From an uncultured Bacteroidota bacterium (GTDB taxonomy: Bacteria > Bacteroidota > Bacteroidia > UKL13-3), in assembly GCA_903927505.1 (NCBI GenBank), contig CAIYNF010000027.1, positions 1-32,110 of the forward strand: a stretch of DNA of 32,110 nucleotides. Direction: 5' to 3'. The notes beneath the pieces are model-generated. The model was not told the origin of the DNA, ran no database searches, and worked only from the letters and a program-made list of their open reading frames with translations. Each line of letters opens with the position of its first letter. Position 1 is the first letter of the stretch. Positions 7,625 to 18,230 of this stretch are shown one piece after another. The translations under genes and the position numbers were made by a program.

Positions 7625-9286
7625 TTATTTTTTAGGTGGAAGCGGACTCAATAAATTGTTATATTTAGTTGGATCGCCCAAAATAGATAGTGCTTCAATA
7701 ATTTCTTTATCGTGCGCAAATGAAGCTTCTGTTCTGCCTTTTTGAAAAAAGTACCTGCGCACAATTTCTTCTTCCAATAATGAAATTATTTCTTCTTGGT
7801 TTTTATCCAAATCAGCCTGCTTATCATGTTTCAATTGTTTTTTCAAAGTTTCATAAGAGCCCTTAATTGCCTCAAAATAATTTTCCAATTCTGCTTTTTT
7901 CTTGAGCTCCTCCAATTCTTTTTCTGTTTGGGTGCTGTAATCTATTTCTTTGGTTTCCACAAAAGTTTTAAAAGCGGCAAAATCTGCAGCAGTAAGTTTA
8001 AAATTCCTAGCATCACCAATGTTTTCATGGTTATTGCGGTAATCGGTAGCAAAATCAAAAACAACCATTTTCAACAAGAGGCTTTGCGCCAATTGCGAGT
8101 AAGGTTTAATCTCCACTTTAATATCTGGATCAATGCCGCCGCCATCGTAAACGGTTCGGCCATTTTTTGTTTTAAATGCCTTTTTCAAAGAATCGGCAAT
8201 GGTACCTACACTGCCATCTTCGTTGCGGTGACTATAATCCAAAGCCTGTATGCATCTGCCACTTGGGGTATGGTATTTGGCAGTAGTAATTTTTATTTGG
8301 GTATTGTAATTCAATGGACGTGTACTTTGCACCAAACCTTTTCCAAAACTTCTTTGTCCAATTACAATTCCACGGTCTAAATCTTGGATCGTACCAGAAA
8401 CAATTTCCGATGCCGAAGCTGAGCCTCTGTTTACCAATACAACCAAAGGTATACTAGCGTCTGTGGCGCCCATTGGGGTTTCATAGCTTTTATCCCATTC
8501 GCTTACTTTGCCTTTTGTAAATACCACTTGCTGACCTTGCGGAACAAAAACATTCACAATATTTACAGCTTCATTTAACAAACCACCCGGGTTACCACGT
8601 AAATCCAATACCAAACTTTTGATGTTTTGTTTTTTCAAATCTAGTAAAGCATCTCTCACTTCTTTGCCCGCTTCTTGTGTAAATCCTGTGAGTTTGATAT
8701 AGCCTATTGTAGGATTTATTAAACCATAATAAGGTACATTCTTCACCTTTATTTCTTCGCGTGTAATTACCTTTTGAATGTCTTGTCCGTTTCTTTTAAT
8801 CACTAAATGAACAGCAGTACCAGGTTGCCCTTTCAGTAATTTACTCATGTCGGAAGGATTTTTGCCTTTCACATCTTTACCGTCAACACTAATAATTAAA
8901 TCACCCGCCCGTAAGTCGGCTTTCTGCGCAGGGTATGCCTCATAAGGATCTGTAATAACAATGTATTCGCCTTTTTGTGCTATTTGAGAACCCACGCCGC
9001 CATATTGACCTGTCATTTGAAAGCGAAAATCTTCTGCTTCTGATTCACTAATAAAATTGGTATAGGGGTCCAAGGTGCGCAACATTTCATCAATGGCTTT
9101 CTTGTTTAATTTGCCCGCATCTATTTCATCAACGTAATACGTATTAATTTCTCTAAACACAGAGGCGTATAATTCTAAGTTTTTAGAAATTTCAAAATAG
9201 TTATCGGCAGTTTTAAAAGAGAAAAAGCCAATTACAAGCAGTATCAATAAATAATACCAACGGAATTTTTTTGCAATCATTTTCAT
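7625..9286 (-). CDS. S41 family C-terminal processing peptidase
   Basis: PDZ (YGGVGSQIAQKG...LRAGDLIISVDGK) and catalytic VNRGSASASEIVSG...GQRSFGKGLVQ; start placed at MKMIAKKFRW, upstream extension overlaps yidD. Confidence 0.92.
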   Translation of the reverse strand: MKMIAKKFRWYYLLILLVIGFFSFKTADNYFEISKNLELYASVFREINTYYVDEIDAGKLNKKAIDEMLRTLDPYTNFISESEAEDFRFQMTGQYGGVGSQIAQKGEYIVITDPYEAYPAQKADLRAGDLIISVDGKDVKGKNPSDMSKLLKGQPGTAVHLVIKRNGQDIQKVITREEIKVKNVPYYGLINPTIGYIKLTGFTQEAGKEVRDALLDLKKQNIKSLVLDLRGNPGGLLNEAVNIVNVFVPQGQQVVFTKGKVSEWDKSYETPMGATDASIPLVVLVNRGSASASEIVSGTIQDLDRGIVIGQRSFGKGLVQSTRPLNYNTQIKITTAKYHTPSGRCIQALDYSHRNEDGSVGTIADSLKKAFKTKNGRTVYDGGGIDPDIKVEIKPYSQLAQSLLLKMVVFDFATDYRNNHENIGDARNFKLTAADFAAFKTFVETKEIDYSTQTEKELEELKKKAELENYFEAIKGSYETLKKQLKHDKQADLDKNQEEIISLLEEEIVRRYFFQKGRTEASFAHDKEIIEALSILGDPTKYNNLLSPLPPKK

Positions 9287-9345
9287 TTTGTTCGAATTTA
9301 GCAGATAGCTATCAAAACGCAGCAAGTCCAAATAAATTTTATTGT

Positions 9346-9359
9346 TCGGTTCGAACCGA
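9346..9359. promoter_or_regulatory. 14-bp perfect palindrome TCGGTTCGAACCGA (copy 1)
   Basis: Direct reading; sequence equals its reverse complement; recurs at 20388 and 22295. Confidence 0.9.
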
Positions 9360-9587
9360 CTAAGGAACAGGATCATGGCCATGGCCACCCCAAGGATTGC
9401 AGCGTGCAATTCTTTTTAGGCCGAGCCAAATGCCTTTGATAACACCATATTTTTGAATGGCGTGCATGGCATACGTGCTGCAGGTGGGGGTATAGCGGCA
9501 GGCATTGGGCAATAGGGGAGAAAGCAGGATTTGATAAAGCCTAATGAGCAGCAGGAAGGGCGCTTGTATGATTTTTTTGAACAGCAA
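9360..9587 (-). CDS. yidD: Membrane protein insertion efficiency factor YidD
   Basis: [62 protein letters not shown]. Confidence 0.96.
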   Translation of the reverse strand: MLFKKIIQAPFLLLIRLYQILLSPLLPNACRYTPTCSTYAMHAIQKYGVIKGIWLGLKRIARCNPWGGHGHDPVP

Positions 9588-9957
9588 GAATCAATTTATT
9601 AATGGCTTGTACAAAGGCAGGTTCATGGGTGCTCATTTTTATTGGGCTCGAACCTACATAATTCAAAGATAGGGCTAAACGGAGTTCATTCGCTAACAAG
9701 AAATCAAGCAAAGGGTTTTTATTGAGTCGGTAGAGTTCGCGCAAGAGTCTTTTTCTTTGGTTGCGTTCTACAGCGGATTTCAGTTTCTTTTTTGAGCTAA
9801 TAAAAAGAACGGCACAAGTTTGGGCCGGAGCTGGGAGTAAAATCCAAGAAAAGCGAAAGCCGTATGCTACCATGGCCGCACTTTCTTTGCCAAATAGGGC
9901 ATCAATATGCTTTTGGGCATGGATGCGTTCCGATTTATGTAAGGAGAATTTTCCCAT
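9541..9957 (-). CDS. rnpA: Ribonuclease P protein component
   Basis: [16 protein letters not shown] motif; located between rpmH and yidD; start taken at [10 protein letters not shown]. Confidence 0.9.
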   Translation of the reverse strand: MGKFSLHKSERIHAQKHIDALFGKESAAMVAYGFRFSWILLPAPAQTCAVLFISSKKKLKSAVERNQRKRLLRELYRLNKNPLLDFLLANELRLALSLNYVGSSPIKMSTHEPAFVQAINKLILAVQKNHTSALPAAH

Positions 9958-10001
9958 GGGATTTGCTGAGCAATTTAAGTTCAAAGCGGCATAAATAAAA
10001 A

Positions 10002-10022
10002 AATCCCGCTAATAGCGGGATT
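10002..10022 (-). terminator. Intrinsic terminator downstream of rpmH
   Basis: AATCCCGCT-AAT-AGCGGGATT, followed on the minus strand by a T-tract (reads as aaaaaa at 9997-10003). Confidence 0.75.
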
Positions 10023-10084
10023 CAATATCGGTGAACAGCCTGCGCCAAGTGAAAGGATTAACCTATACTTGGGCTGCGTTGCGC

Positions 10085-10246
10085 CTAGTGCTTATGACGT
10101 TTTTCGTCAGAAACACTTAATTTCTTACGACCATGAGCTCTTCTAGCTTTGATTACTTTTCTGCCAGATGCGCTAGACATTCTCTCGCGAAAACCATGTT
10201 TGTTTTTGCGCTTTTTTATTGATGGGTTAAATGTTGGTTGAGCCAT
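10085..10246 (-). CDS. rpmH: 50S ribosomal protein L34 (not in the supplied ORF track)
   Basis: Translation [53 protein letters not shown]; conserved order rpmH-rnpA-yidD. Confidence 0.97.
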   Translation of the reverse strand: MAQPTFNPSIKKRKNKHGFRERMSSASGRKVIKARRAHGRKKLSVSDEKRHKH

Positions 10247-10321
10247 TGCCTTTAATTTTTAGGACTGCGAAAATATGTATAATTTTCCGGATGACAAATA
10301 TTTTTTGTTAAAAACTTAAAA

Positions 10322-10354
10322 AAAAAGAGCCCCGAAATAATCGGGACTCTTTTT
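10322..10354 (-). terminator. Intrinsic terminator of the small lipoprotein gene
   Basis: AAAAAGAGCCCCGAAATAATCGGGACTCTTTTT hairpin with A/T flanks. Confidence 0.75.
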
Positions 10355-10378
10355 GTCATTGATTCTGAGCCTTAAAGA

Positions 10379-10591
10379 CTAGTTAGCAGCAGCAGCTGTA
10401 TCAACAGCAGCAGTATCAGCTGGCAACATAGAAGCTTCCAAAGCAGCTAATGAATCAGCATTACGCTGAGATGCTTCGATTGAATCTGTAATTCTTTTTT
10501 CTTCAGCTTTCTTTTTTTCTTCAGCAGAAGGACCACATGCTACGATAGCCAACATAGCAGAAGCGGCAACGATTGATAATACTTTTTTCAT
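10379..10591 (-). CDS. Small predicted lipoprotein, Ala/Lys/Glu-rich
   Basis: MKKVLSIVAASAMLAIVACGPS lipobox; 70 aa. Confidence 0.75.
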   Translation of the reverse strand: MKKVLSIVAASAMLAIVACGPSAEEKKKAEEKRITDSIEASQRNADSLAALEASMLPADTAAVDTAAAAN

Positions 10592-10663
10592 TTTACTTGT
10601 TTTTAAATTGTTTCTAAAATCGGTGCGAAGATAGGGTTGAAAATCACTTTTGCAAATATTTTT

Positions 10664-11977
10664 TTACTTTTTTCTAAAATAAATGGTAATTGGCACCCCA
10701 GAGAAATCATATTCTTCCCTCATTTTGTTTTCTATGTAGCGTTTGTAGCTATCGCTCACATACTGAGGCAGGTTACAGAAGAAAGCAAACTTAGGACTTC
10801 TGCCTGGCAATTGGGTTACGTATTTAATACTTACAAACTTTCCTTTAATAGAAGGCGGCGGGTAAGCATCAATAATGCGTTCTGCAAATTCATTTAATTT
10901 TGAAGTGGTAATGCGTTTGGTTCTGTTTTCAAAAACCTGCATGGCTACTTCCACAGCTTTATGGATACGTTGTTTTTCTATGGCAGAGGTGAAAATAATA
11001 GGCACATCATCAAATGGCTTCAATTTTTCTTTGATTTCCATTTCATAGTTTCTGGCTGTATTGGTTTCTTTGGCCATCAAATCCCATTTGTTTACCAAAA
11101 TTACCAAGCCTTTGCCATTTTTAATGGCCAAGCTTACCAAGTTAAGGTCCTGCTGATCCAAACCCAGTTGTGCATCCAATACCAAAATAACAATATCGCA
11201 ATTTTCCAAGGCACGCAAAGAGCGCATTACCGAGTAAAATTCAATGTCTTCACTTACTTTCTTTTTACGCCTAATACCGGCAGTATCTACCAATAAGAAT
11301 TCTTTATCAAATAATTTATAGTGCGAGTTAATGGTATCGCGGGTGGTACCGGCCACATCAGTTACAATGTTTCTGTCTTCACCCAATAGGGCATTTACCA
11401 AAGAAGATTTGCCTACATTGGGTCTGCCCACCACGGCAATTTTTGGTAATTGCTCTTCTTCTTCGGTAATGGCCAAGTCTTCTTCTGGGATCAGGCCAAT
11501 AATTTCATCCAATAATTCACCGGTTCCGGCGCCGCTTCCGGAAGAAATGCAGAAAAGATTATCAAAACCTAAGCTGTAAAATTCATAGCTATCGTGGTTT
11601 TTATCAAAGGTATCACATTTGTTCACCACCACTAAAACGGGCTTTTTGGTTCGGCGCAAAAGGCTAGCGAAAGCCGAATCTAAATCTGTAATACCCACTT
11701 GCACATCTACCATAAAGAGCAAAACATCGGCTTCTTCCATGGCAATTTTTACCTGTTCGCGAATGGCAATTTCAAAAATATCGGTGCTGTTGTGTACGTA
11801 ACCACCCGTATCAATAAGGGTAAATTCTTTGTTTTGCCACTCGGCTTTACCGTAGTGGCGGTCGCGGGTAACGCCACTAAAATCGTCGACAATGGCTTTG
11901 AATTCTCCCAATAATCTATTGAAGAGGGTTGATTTCCCTACGTTTGGTCTGCCTACTATCGCTACTATATTGCCCAT
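10664..11977 (-). CDS. der: Ribosome biogenesis GTPase Der (EngA)
   Basis: Two GTPase domains ([12 protein letters not shown] and [12 protein letters not shown]) with NKCD and NKWD motifs. Confidence 0.97.
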   Translation of the reverse strand: MGNIVAIVGRPNVGKSTLFNRLLGEFKAIVDDFSGVTRDRHYGKAEWQNKEFTLIDTGGYVHNSTDIFEIAIREQVKIAMEEADVLLFMVDVQVGITDLDSAFASLLRRTKKPVLVVVNKCDTFDKNHDSYEFYSLGFDNLFCISSGSGAGTGELLDEIIGLIPEEDLAITEEEEQLPKIAVVGRPNVGKSSLVNALLGEDRNIVTDVAGTTRDTINSHYKLFDKEFLLVDTAGIRRKKKVSEDIEFYSVMRSLRALENCDIVILVLDAQLGLDQQDLNLVSLAIKNGKGLVILVNKWDLMAKETNTARNYEMEIKEKLKPFDDVPIIFTSAIEKQRIHKAVEVAMQVFENRTKRITTSKLNEFAERIIDAYPPPSIKGKFVSIKYVTQLPGRSPKFAFFCNLPQYVSDSYKRYIENKMREEYDFSGVPITIYFRKK

Positions 11978-12073
11978 TATTTTCCGGTTTGAACCCGCAA
12001 AGATAGGGAAAAAAGCTTTTAGCTGTTACCTATTAGCAATCGGGACGAACCTACGACGCACAAATGCATAAAA

Positions 12074-12095
12074 AAAACCAGCCTAAGCTGGTTTT
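12074..12095 (-). terminator. Terminator hairpin, duplicated copy
   Basis: AAAACCAGC-CTAA-GCTGGTTTT with T-tract on the minus strand. Confidence 0.75.
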
Positions 12096-12154
12096 GGTTG
12101 CGGAGGCATCCCGATAGGTATCGGGACGAACCTACGACGTGCAAATGCATAAAA

Positions 12155-12175
12155 AAAACCAGCCTAAGCTGGTTT

Positions 12176-12176
<1 letters not shown>
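12155..12176 (-). terminator. Terminator hairpin directly after tRNA-fMet
   Basis: AAAACCAGC-CTAA-GCTGGTTTT, minus-strand T-tract; begins at the CCA end of the tRNA. Confidence 0.8.
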
Positions 12177-12250
<74 letters not shown>

Positions 12251-12363
12251 ATATATCTTTATACTGTGGTATTCTATTTGTCCCTAACAAAAGATAATCT
12301 CTATCTTTTTGGGACTGCAAAGATATTATTGTTTCTTTGCTGTGCAAATAAATTATTAACTAA

Positions 12364-13245
12364 ATGTCTTTCCAATCTGGTTTTGTGTCTATTATAGGTA
12401 AACCCAATGTGGGCAAATCTACCCTGCTGAATGCCCTACTGGGCGAAAAGCTCTCTATAATCAGTGAAAAGGTGCAAACCACCAGACACCGAATCAAAGG
12501 AATTCTTAATAAACCCAACTACCAAATAGTTTTTTCTGATACCCCAGGTATTATAAATCCTAAATACAAACTGCAAGGAAACATGATGAAGTTTGTAAAT
12601 GAAAGTCTTACCGATTCAGATTTGGTGGTATTTATGTGCGATTTTGACCAAAGAAATGAGGAGGAAGAATTATTTGAACGCTTGAGGGCTATTAAAACCC
12701 CAATGATCTGTATCCTCAATAAAATTGATGGCGTAAACCAAGATCAGTTAATGGCGAAGGTGAATTTCTGGAACGACATGAAACTCTTCAAAGAAATTAT
12801 TCCTATTTCTGCCCTCAATAAATTTAATGTAGATGTGTTGCTTAAAAGCATCCTGAGCTATATGCCTGTAGGCGCACCTTATTACGAAACCGACCAACTT
12901 ACCGATAAAAGTGAGCGCTTTGTTGCTTCAGAAATTATCCGTGAAAAAATAATGGTGCGTTATAAGGAAGAAATACCCTACAGTGTGCAAGTAGAAATAG
13001 AACTCTTCAAAGAAGAAAAAGACATCATTCATATTCATGCACTCATCTATGTAATGCGTGACAGTCAAAAAATAATTCTCATTGGCAAAGGTGGTTCGGC
13101 CCTAAAAAATGTTGGAATTGCCGCCCGCCGCGATTTGGAATTGTTTTTCAAAAAGAAAATATTCCTCAAAACTTTTGTAAAAGTAAAAGAAGACTGGAGA
13201 GACAATTCCAAAACATTAAAAGATTTTGGATACGAAAGTGAATAG
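12364..13245 (+). CDS. era: GTPase Era
   Basis: [37 protein letters not shown]-terminal KH domain IGKGGSALKNVG. Confidence 0.97.
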   Translation: MSFQSGFVSIIGKPNVGKSTLLNALLGEKLSIISEKVQTTRHRIKGILNKPNYQIVFSDTPGIINPKYKLQGNMMKFVNESLTDSDLVVFMCDFDQRNEEEELFERLRAIKTPMICILNKIDGVNQDQLMAKVNFWNDMKLFKEIIPISALNKFNVDVLLKSILSYMPVGAPYYETDQLTDKSERFVASEIIREKIMVRYKEEIPYSVQVEIELFKEEKDIIHIHALIYVMRDSQKIILIGKGGSALKNVGIAARRDLELFFKKKIFLKTFVKVKEDWRDNSKTLKDFGYESE

Positions 13246-13303
13246 GTTTTTATTGGCTGTGCAGCTCCAAGCTGGGAGCTTTAAAAACATTTAAAAACAA
13301 TCC

Positions 13304-14857
13304 ATGAAAAACTTCTTTCTGAAATCCTTATTTTTTATTTGTTTAGCGCCATCTATAATTTTTGCTCAAATTTCATCTCCACAAATTGATTCATTGGTGG
13401 CAGTTGCTTTGCTAAAATTTAAAGTGGCAGGTGCTGCTATTGCCATTGTGAAAGATGGAAAAGTAATTCACTCAAAAGGATATGGCGTAACGAATATAAA
13501 TACTAAAATAGCTGTCGATGAAAACACTAATTTTCAGATTGCTTCTAATACCAAAGCATTTACAGCAGCGGCACTTGCTATTTTGGAAGAGGAAGGAAAA
13601 ATAAAGTGGACCGATAAGGTGATAGACCATATACCTGAATTTAAAATGTATAATGAATATGTTACCGAAAATTTTACTATTCAAGACCTATTAACGCATC
13701 GCAGCGGACTTGCATTGGGTGCTGGCGATTTGATGTTTTTTCCAGATGGTTCAGACTTTACAATTAAAGATGTAGTAAGCTGCTTTCAATATTTTAAACC
13801 TGCTTCAGCCTTTCGAACTAAGTTTGATTATGATAATTTATTATACATGGTGGCAGGAGAAGTAATTGCAAGAGCCAGTGGCATGAGTTATGAAATGTTT
13901 GTTCAAAAGCGAATTATTGAACCCTTAGAAATGAACAATTCGTTTGTTGGTTATTTGCAGAAAGACAAAAGCAACCTGGCAACGCCACATTCTTCTGAAT
14001 TAGGTACTATAAAAACAATAGATTGTTATAACATAGGAATGGCAGATGCAGCCGGCGGAATATTCTCTAATGTAGCAGATATGTCGAAATGGATGCTGTT
14101 GCAATTAAATAAAGGAAAGTATGGTATTGATTTGAAAACTTCTTTGTTCTCATTAAAAAATCACCATGAAATGTGGCGGATACACACAGTTTTAAAAACG
14201 AATCAAAATCCAAGATACAATTCCCATTTTAACGGCTACGGCTTGGGCTGGGTGTTAACAGATGCAGTGGGCAAATTTGAAGTGTCTCATACTGGTGGAT
14301 TGCCCGGAATGCTTTCTATTGTAACAATGTATCCAGATTTAAATTTAGGCATTGTAATTTTAACCAATACTGAAAATGGTGGTGAAGCACTTTTTTCTTC
14401 CATTACAAATACTATTGCTGACAGTTATTTAGGATTAAACGATTATGCTTGGATAGATAAAATGGTAGCATGGAGAAATGCGGATAAAAATGAAGAAGAT
14501 AGTATTACAAAAGAAACTTGGGAAAAAGTTGAATTGGCAAAAGGAATAAAAGTAAAAAACGAAAACTTTATAGGAATATATGCCGACAAATGGTTTGGGA
14601 AAGTGGAAGTGTTTGAAAAAAATAAACAATTATGGATTAAATGTTTTCGTTCTCCAAAATTAAATGGACCAATGGCTTTTTACAACGAAAATACCTTTGC
14701 AATAAAGTGGGAATACCAAGCTATGAATTGTGATGCCTTTGCCCAATTTTCTTTTGATAAAACAGGTAAAGCACAATCTTTTAAGATGAAAGGTATTTCC
14801 CCAAATATTGACTTCAGCTTTGACTTTCAAGATTTAGATTTGAATAGAGATTGGTAA
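13304..14857 (+). CDS. Secreted serine hydrolase, class C beta-lactamase/PBP-like
   Basis: Signal peptide; SNTK (SxxK), LTHRSGL, HTGGLPG; C-terminal DUF3471-like region. Confidence 0.88.
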   Translation: MKNFFLKSLFFICLAPSIIFAQISSPQIDSLVAVALLKFKVAGAAIAIVKDGKVIHSKGYGVTNINTKIAVDENTNFQIASNTKAFTAAALAILEEEGKIKWTDKVIDHIPEFKMYNEYVTENFTIQDLLTHRSGLALGAGDLMFFPDGSDFTIKDVVSCFQYFKPASAFRTKFDYDNLLYMVAGEVIARASGMSYEMFVQKRIIEPLEMNNSFVGYLQKDKSNLATPHSSELGTIKTIDCYNIGMADAAGGIFSNVADMSKWMLLQLNKGKYGIDLKTSLFSLKNHHEMWRIHTVLKTNQNPRYNSHFNGYGLGWVLTDAVGKFEVSHTGGLPGMLSIVTMYPDLNLGIVILTNTENGGEALFSSITNTIADSYLGLNDYAWIDKMVAWRNADKNEEDSITKETWEKVELAKGIKVKNENFIGIYADKWFGKVEVFEKNKQLWIKCFRSPKLNGPMAFYNENTFAIKWEYQAMNCDAFAQFSFDKTGKAQSFKMKGISPNIDFSFDFQDLDLNRDW

Positions 14858-15001
14858 TTAAGGAAAACTGCATAATTGTAAGCATTAGTAACTTAAAATA
14901 GTATTTAATACATATATTTGAGATAGCAAGAAGTTGTTTGTTGTATTTAATTAATTGCTAATTCATCTTGTTGATTCCCCAAAATTATAATTGACACCTA
15001 T

Positions 15002-15841
15002 TTGAAATTTCGATTAATTAATCATAAAACACAAAGACTCTCAGCCAAATATTTGACTGATGTTTATGATTTGTCGAATGAGCACAGTGAATATACTTAT
15101 TGTTGTGTTCCCAATGGAGAATTAGGGATAACGGTAGTTTTAGAAGGCGAATGCCATATAAAAACAGAAGATGGATGGCAGAAACAATCGAATGTACATC
15201 TTTATGGATTAATTAATAAGGTTCAATTGCTTAAAATGAGCCCCAATTACCGTGAAATTTCAATTGGATTCTATCCACATTATCTTCAATTATTTTTAAA
15301 AGATTCTTTGCATTCTATTAACAAAACAAATGGAACTGATTTGTTTGATTTGCTTAAAAAAGATAAAGTGAATAAACTTTATGAAAATTTAAGTCAATGC
15401 AATAATGATGAAGCCTTAATGGGCAAAATTGAAGATTTTTTGAAAGATAATATTCTCCTTGAGGAATTAGATAAAAGGGTTTTAGTAGCCCACCATTTAA
15501 TTACAAATGAAAACATGTATAAGGTTGATGAAATAAGTTCAATCTTAAATGTTACATCCACCACTTTACGCACTATTTTTAATAAACATGTTGGAATTTC
15601 TCCCAAAGATTTAATCAAAATACACCGAATAAAAAAGGGATTGGGCTTTCAGGTTAGCAGCGAAGAATCACTCACCCAAATAGCTTATCGTTTAAACTAT
15701 TTCGACCAAGCGCATTTTTGTAGGGATTTTAAAGATTCAATAGGTATTTCTCCTAAACAGTATTATTTAAACAGCCAACTCTATTCCGATTTTTCCGATT
15801 TTCAACATTGGGGCTATGATAGTTTTGGAAATATAATTTAG
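15002..15841 (+). CDS. AraC family transcriptional regulator (start codon uncertain, TTG)
   Basis: C-terminal two-HTH AraC signature ...SLTQIAYRLNYFDQAHFCRDFKDSIGISPKQY. Confidence 0.88.
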   Translation: MKFRLINHKTQRLSAKYLTDVYDLSNEHSEYTYCCVPNGELGITVVLEGECHIKTEDGWQKQSNVHLYGLINKVQLLKMSPNYREISIGFYPHYLQLFLKDSLHSINKTNGTDLFDLLKKDKVNKLYENLSQCNNDEALMGKIEDFLKDNILLEELDKRVLVAHHLITNENMYKVDEISSILNVTSTTLRTIFNKHVGISPKDLIKIHRIKKGLGFQVSSEESLTQIAYRLNYFDQAHFCRDFKDSIGISPKQYYLNSQLYSDFSDFQHWGYDSFGNII

Positions 15842-16012
15842 TAGTAATTATATCCCAACTATTTTTATTAGGTATCACTCCTAAATTTTGTTTTGTAAAT
15901 AGTCAACCAACTTTCGGTTTTTACAATTTTTTATTAATCTGTCGAAATATTTTTGTCGCTTAGGCAGAACTAATACGACCAGTATGGTTTATTAATATTA
16001 AAATTTTAAAGC

Positions 16013-18175
16013 ATGAAAAAAAGCATACTATTTTCTTTTTTGTTTTTCTTTTCTTTTTCTTTTGTATCAGCTCAGCAAAAAGAATGTGGAACGATGGAAT
16101 ATCTTGAATATTTAAAAACGCAAGATCCACAACTGGTAAATAAAATGTTGCAAAATGAGCAAGCATTGCAAAAATGGATTCAAACGCATGCGAGCTCTAA
16201 ACTAGGAAAGAAAAGAGCAATCATAACTATTCCCGTTGTTGTTCATATTGTTTATTCTAATCCATCGGAGAATATTAGTGCTGCACAAATTTTATCTGCA
16301 ATAGCTATTATAAATAAGGATTTTAGAAGATTAAGTGCGGATACTTCAGCTACTCCTTCAGTTTTTGCAGCTGTAGCAGCAGATTGTGAAATTGAGTTTT
16401 GTCTTGCCACATTAGATCCAAATGGCAATGCCACATCTGGTATTACTAGAACTGCTACTGCACAAACTAGCTTTTCTGGTGGAACTTTTAATGGGGTAAG
16501 TTGGTCAAATGACATAGTAAAATATACAGCATCTGGTGGTATGAATGCTTGGAATACTTCACAATATTTAAATATTTGGGTTTGTGATATTAATGGGTAT
16601 AACGGTTATGCTCAGTTGCCTGGCGGCCCCGCTAGTTCTGATGGTGTAGTAATTGATTATACAAGGTTTGGCAATATTGGCACTGCAGCCGGCAATTCTT
16701 TTATAGTAAGAACTGCAACACATGAAATAGGGCATTGGTTAAACTTAAGTCATATATGGGGAAATAACATTTTAGAAACTTCAAGTTGCGGAAGTGATTC
16801 TTGTGATGATACGCCAACCGAGTCATCCTCAACTTATGGAACGCCAACATTTCCTTATAATACATACAGCGCATGTAATTCAGGGGCTAATGGTGAAATG
16901 TTTATGAATTATATGGATTATACGGATTGCAGGAATATGTTTACGCAAGATCAAAAAACCAGAATGATAGCGGCTATAAATACATTTAGACCTAGCTTGC
17001 TTACCTATGTATGTCCGGCGGGAGTTGTTTATGGTTGTACTGATCCTTTAGCGTGTAATTATTCTGCAACAGCTACTGTTAATGTTGATTGCAATTATAC
17101 TACCTGCAAGGGTTGTATGGACTCAGCTGCATATTCATACGATTCTTTAGCTACAATAAGTGATACTGCTTCCTGTTTGTACTGTAATATTTCAGCTTCA
17201 ACAGTAGTTGTTAATCCAAGTAGTGCAAGTGCTTTAGATGGTTCTGTTGATTTATCAGTGATTGGTTGGAATTGCATTACACCTGCTAGCTTAGCTTCAA
17301 ACTTTGGAGCGGCAACTGGTTCAACTGGAGTAATGTTCAACATGATAAACACTTCTGCGAATCCATTAACTATTACAGGAATTTCTCAAGGTAGTTATGG
17401 CTCTTATTTTGGTTCAGCTACCAGTTACAATATTTATTATTATCCCGGTTCGTATGTTACTCACATGTCCAATCAAGATGGTTGGATCGCAGTTGCTACA
17501 AATGCAAGTGGCACAGTTCCATCTGGAGGGACTTTATCGGTTCCTGTATTTAGTGGTGCAATTCCAATGAGAGCGGTTACTATACCTGCTGGTGCATCAT
17601 ACGGTTTTTACCTAGGTATTAATGGAACCTTAACCTATTCAATTGCTACTGGTAAAAGTGGCTTTTCACCTTGGGGAAGTGATGACGCGCTTACAATTAC
17701 TGTTGGACATGGCGGTGATTTTCCAAATCCACTTAATACTCCAAGAGCGCCTCTTATTAAAGTTCATTACGGAACCAATACTTCCACGCTTACTTATAAA
17801 TGGTCTAATGGTGCAACAACTGAAGATCTTTCTGGAGTTGCTGCAGGAACTTATGCTGTAACAGCTACTGATTGTAATGGTTGTAAAGTTTCTAAAACAG
17901 TTAATGTAGGTGTAGTTTCAGGTTTAAGGGAAGAGCGTTTCAACATTATTTCTATACATCCGAATCCAGCAAAAAGCCAAATAACTGTAAAAACAGCTGC
18001 AAAATTAGTTGGTTCGGATTATATAATTCATGACTTATTAGGTAAAATAGTTCTTATAGGAAAATTGAATGCAGAAAATACAATTATTGAATTAGGTAAT
18101 TTATCGGGTGGTGTTTATATGCTCAGTATTGAAGATAATAATTTTACACAAACTATTAAAGTGATAAAAGAATAA
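16013..18175 (+). CDS. M43-type (pappalysin/cytophagalysin-like) secreted metalloprotease with T9SS sorting domain
   Basis: Signal peptide; HEIGHWLNLSHIWG (HExxHxxxxxH) and NYMDY Met-turn; GCTD-type Cys-rich segment; C-terminal HPNPAKSQITV...GGVYMLSIEDNNFTQTIKVIKE. Confidence 0.92.
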   Translation: MKKSILFSFLFFFSFSFVSAQQKECGTMEYLEYLKTQDPQLVNKMLQNEQALQKWIQTHASSKLGKKRAIITIPVVVHIVYSNPSENISAAQILSAIAIINKDFRRLSADTSATPSVFAAVAADCEIEFCLATLDPNGNATSGITRTATAQTSFSGGTFNGVSWSNDIVKYTASGGMNAWNTSQYLNIWVCDINGYNGYAQLPGGPASSDGVVIDYTRFGNIGTAAGNSFIVRTATHEIGHWLNLSHIWGNNILETSSCGSDSCDDTPTESSSTYGTPTFPYNTYSACNSGANGEMFMNYMDYTDCRNMFTQDQKTRMIAAINTFRPSLLTYVCPAGVVYGCTDPLACNYSATATVNVDCNYTTCKGCMDSAAYSYDSLATISDTASCLYCNISASTVVVNPSSASALDGSVDLSVIGWNCITPASLASNFGAATGSTGVMFNMINTSANPLTITGISQGSYGSYFGSATSYNIYYYPGSYVTHMSNQDGWIAVATNASGTVPSGGTLSVPVFSGAIPMRAVTIPAGASYGFYLGINGTLTYSIATGKSGFSPWGSDDALTITVGHGGDFPNPLNTPRAPLIKVHYGTNTSTLTYKWSNGATTEDLSGVAAGTYAVTATDCNGCKVSKTVNVGVVSGLREERFNIISIHPNPAKSQITVKTAAKLVGSDYIIHDLLGKIVLIGKLNAENTIIELGNLSGGVYMLSIEDNNFTQTIKVIKE

Positions 18176-18230
18176 ACATAAAATCATTTCAAAGAATGCT
18201 GAAAAGCAATAATTCAATCAATCAAAAATT

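Noticed and set aside
7796-8380. 194-aa ORF antisense to the S41 peptidase
   Set aside because: Phe/Ile-rich shadow ORF opposite a conserved gene
9287-9409. N-terminal extension of the S41 peptidase ORF
   Set aside because: Overlaps yidD and lacks signal-peptide logic; MKMIAKKFRWYYLLILLVIGFF is the plausible start
12041-12121. Second complete tRNA gene
   Set aside because: Only T-arm/acceptor 3' half is present, with a palindrome inserted; no D-arm or anticodon arm
13263-13280. Terminator after era (AGCTCCAAGCTGGGAGCT)
   Set aside because: Short stem and imperfect T-run; may belong to a dispersed hairpin repeat instead, so not listed as a terminator
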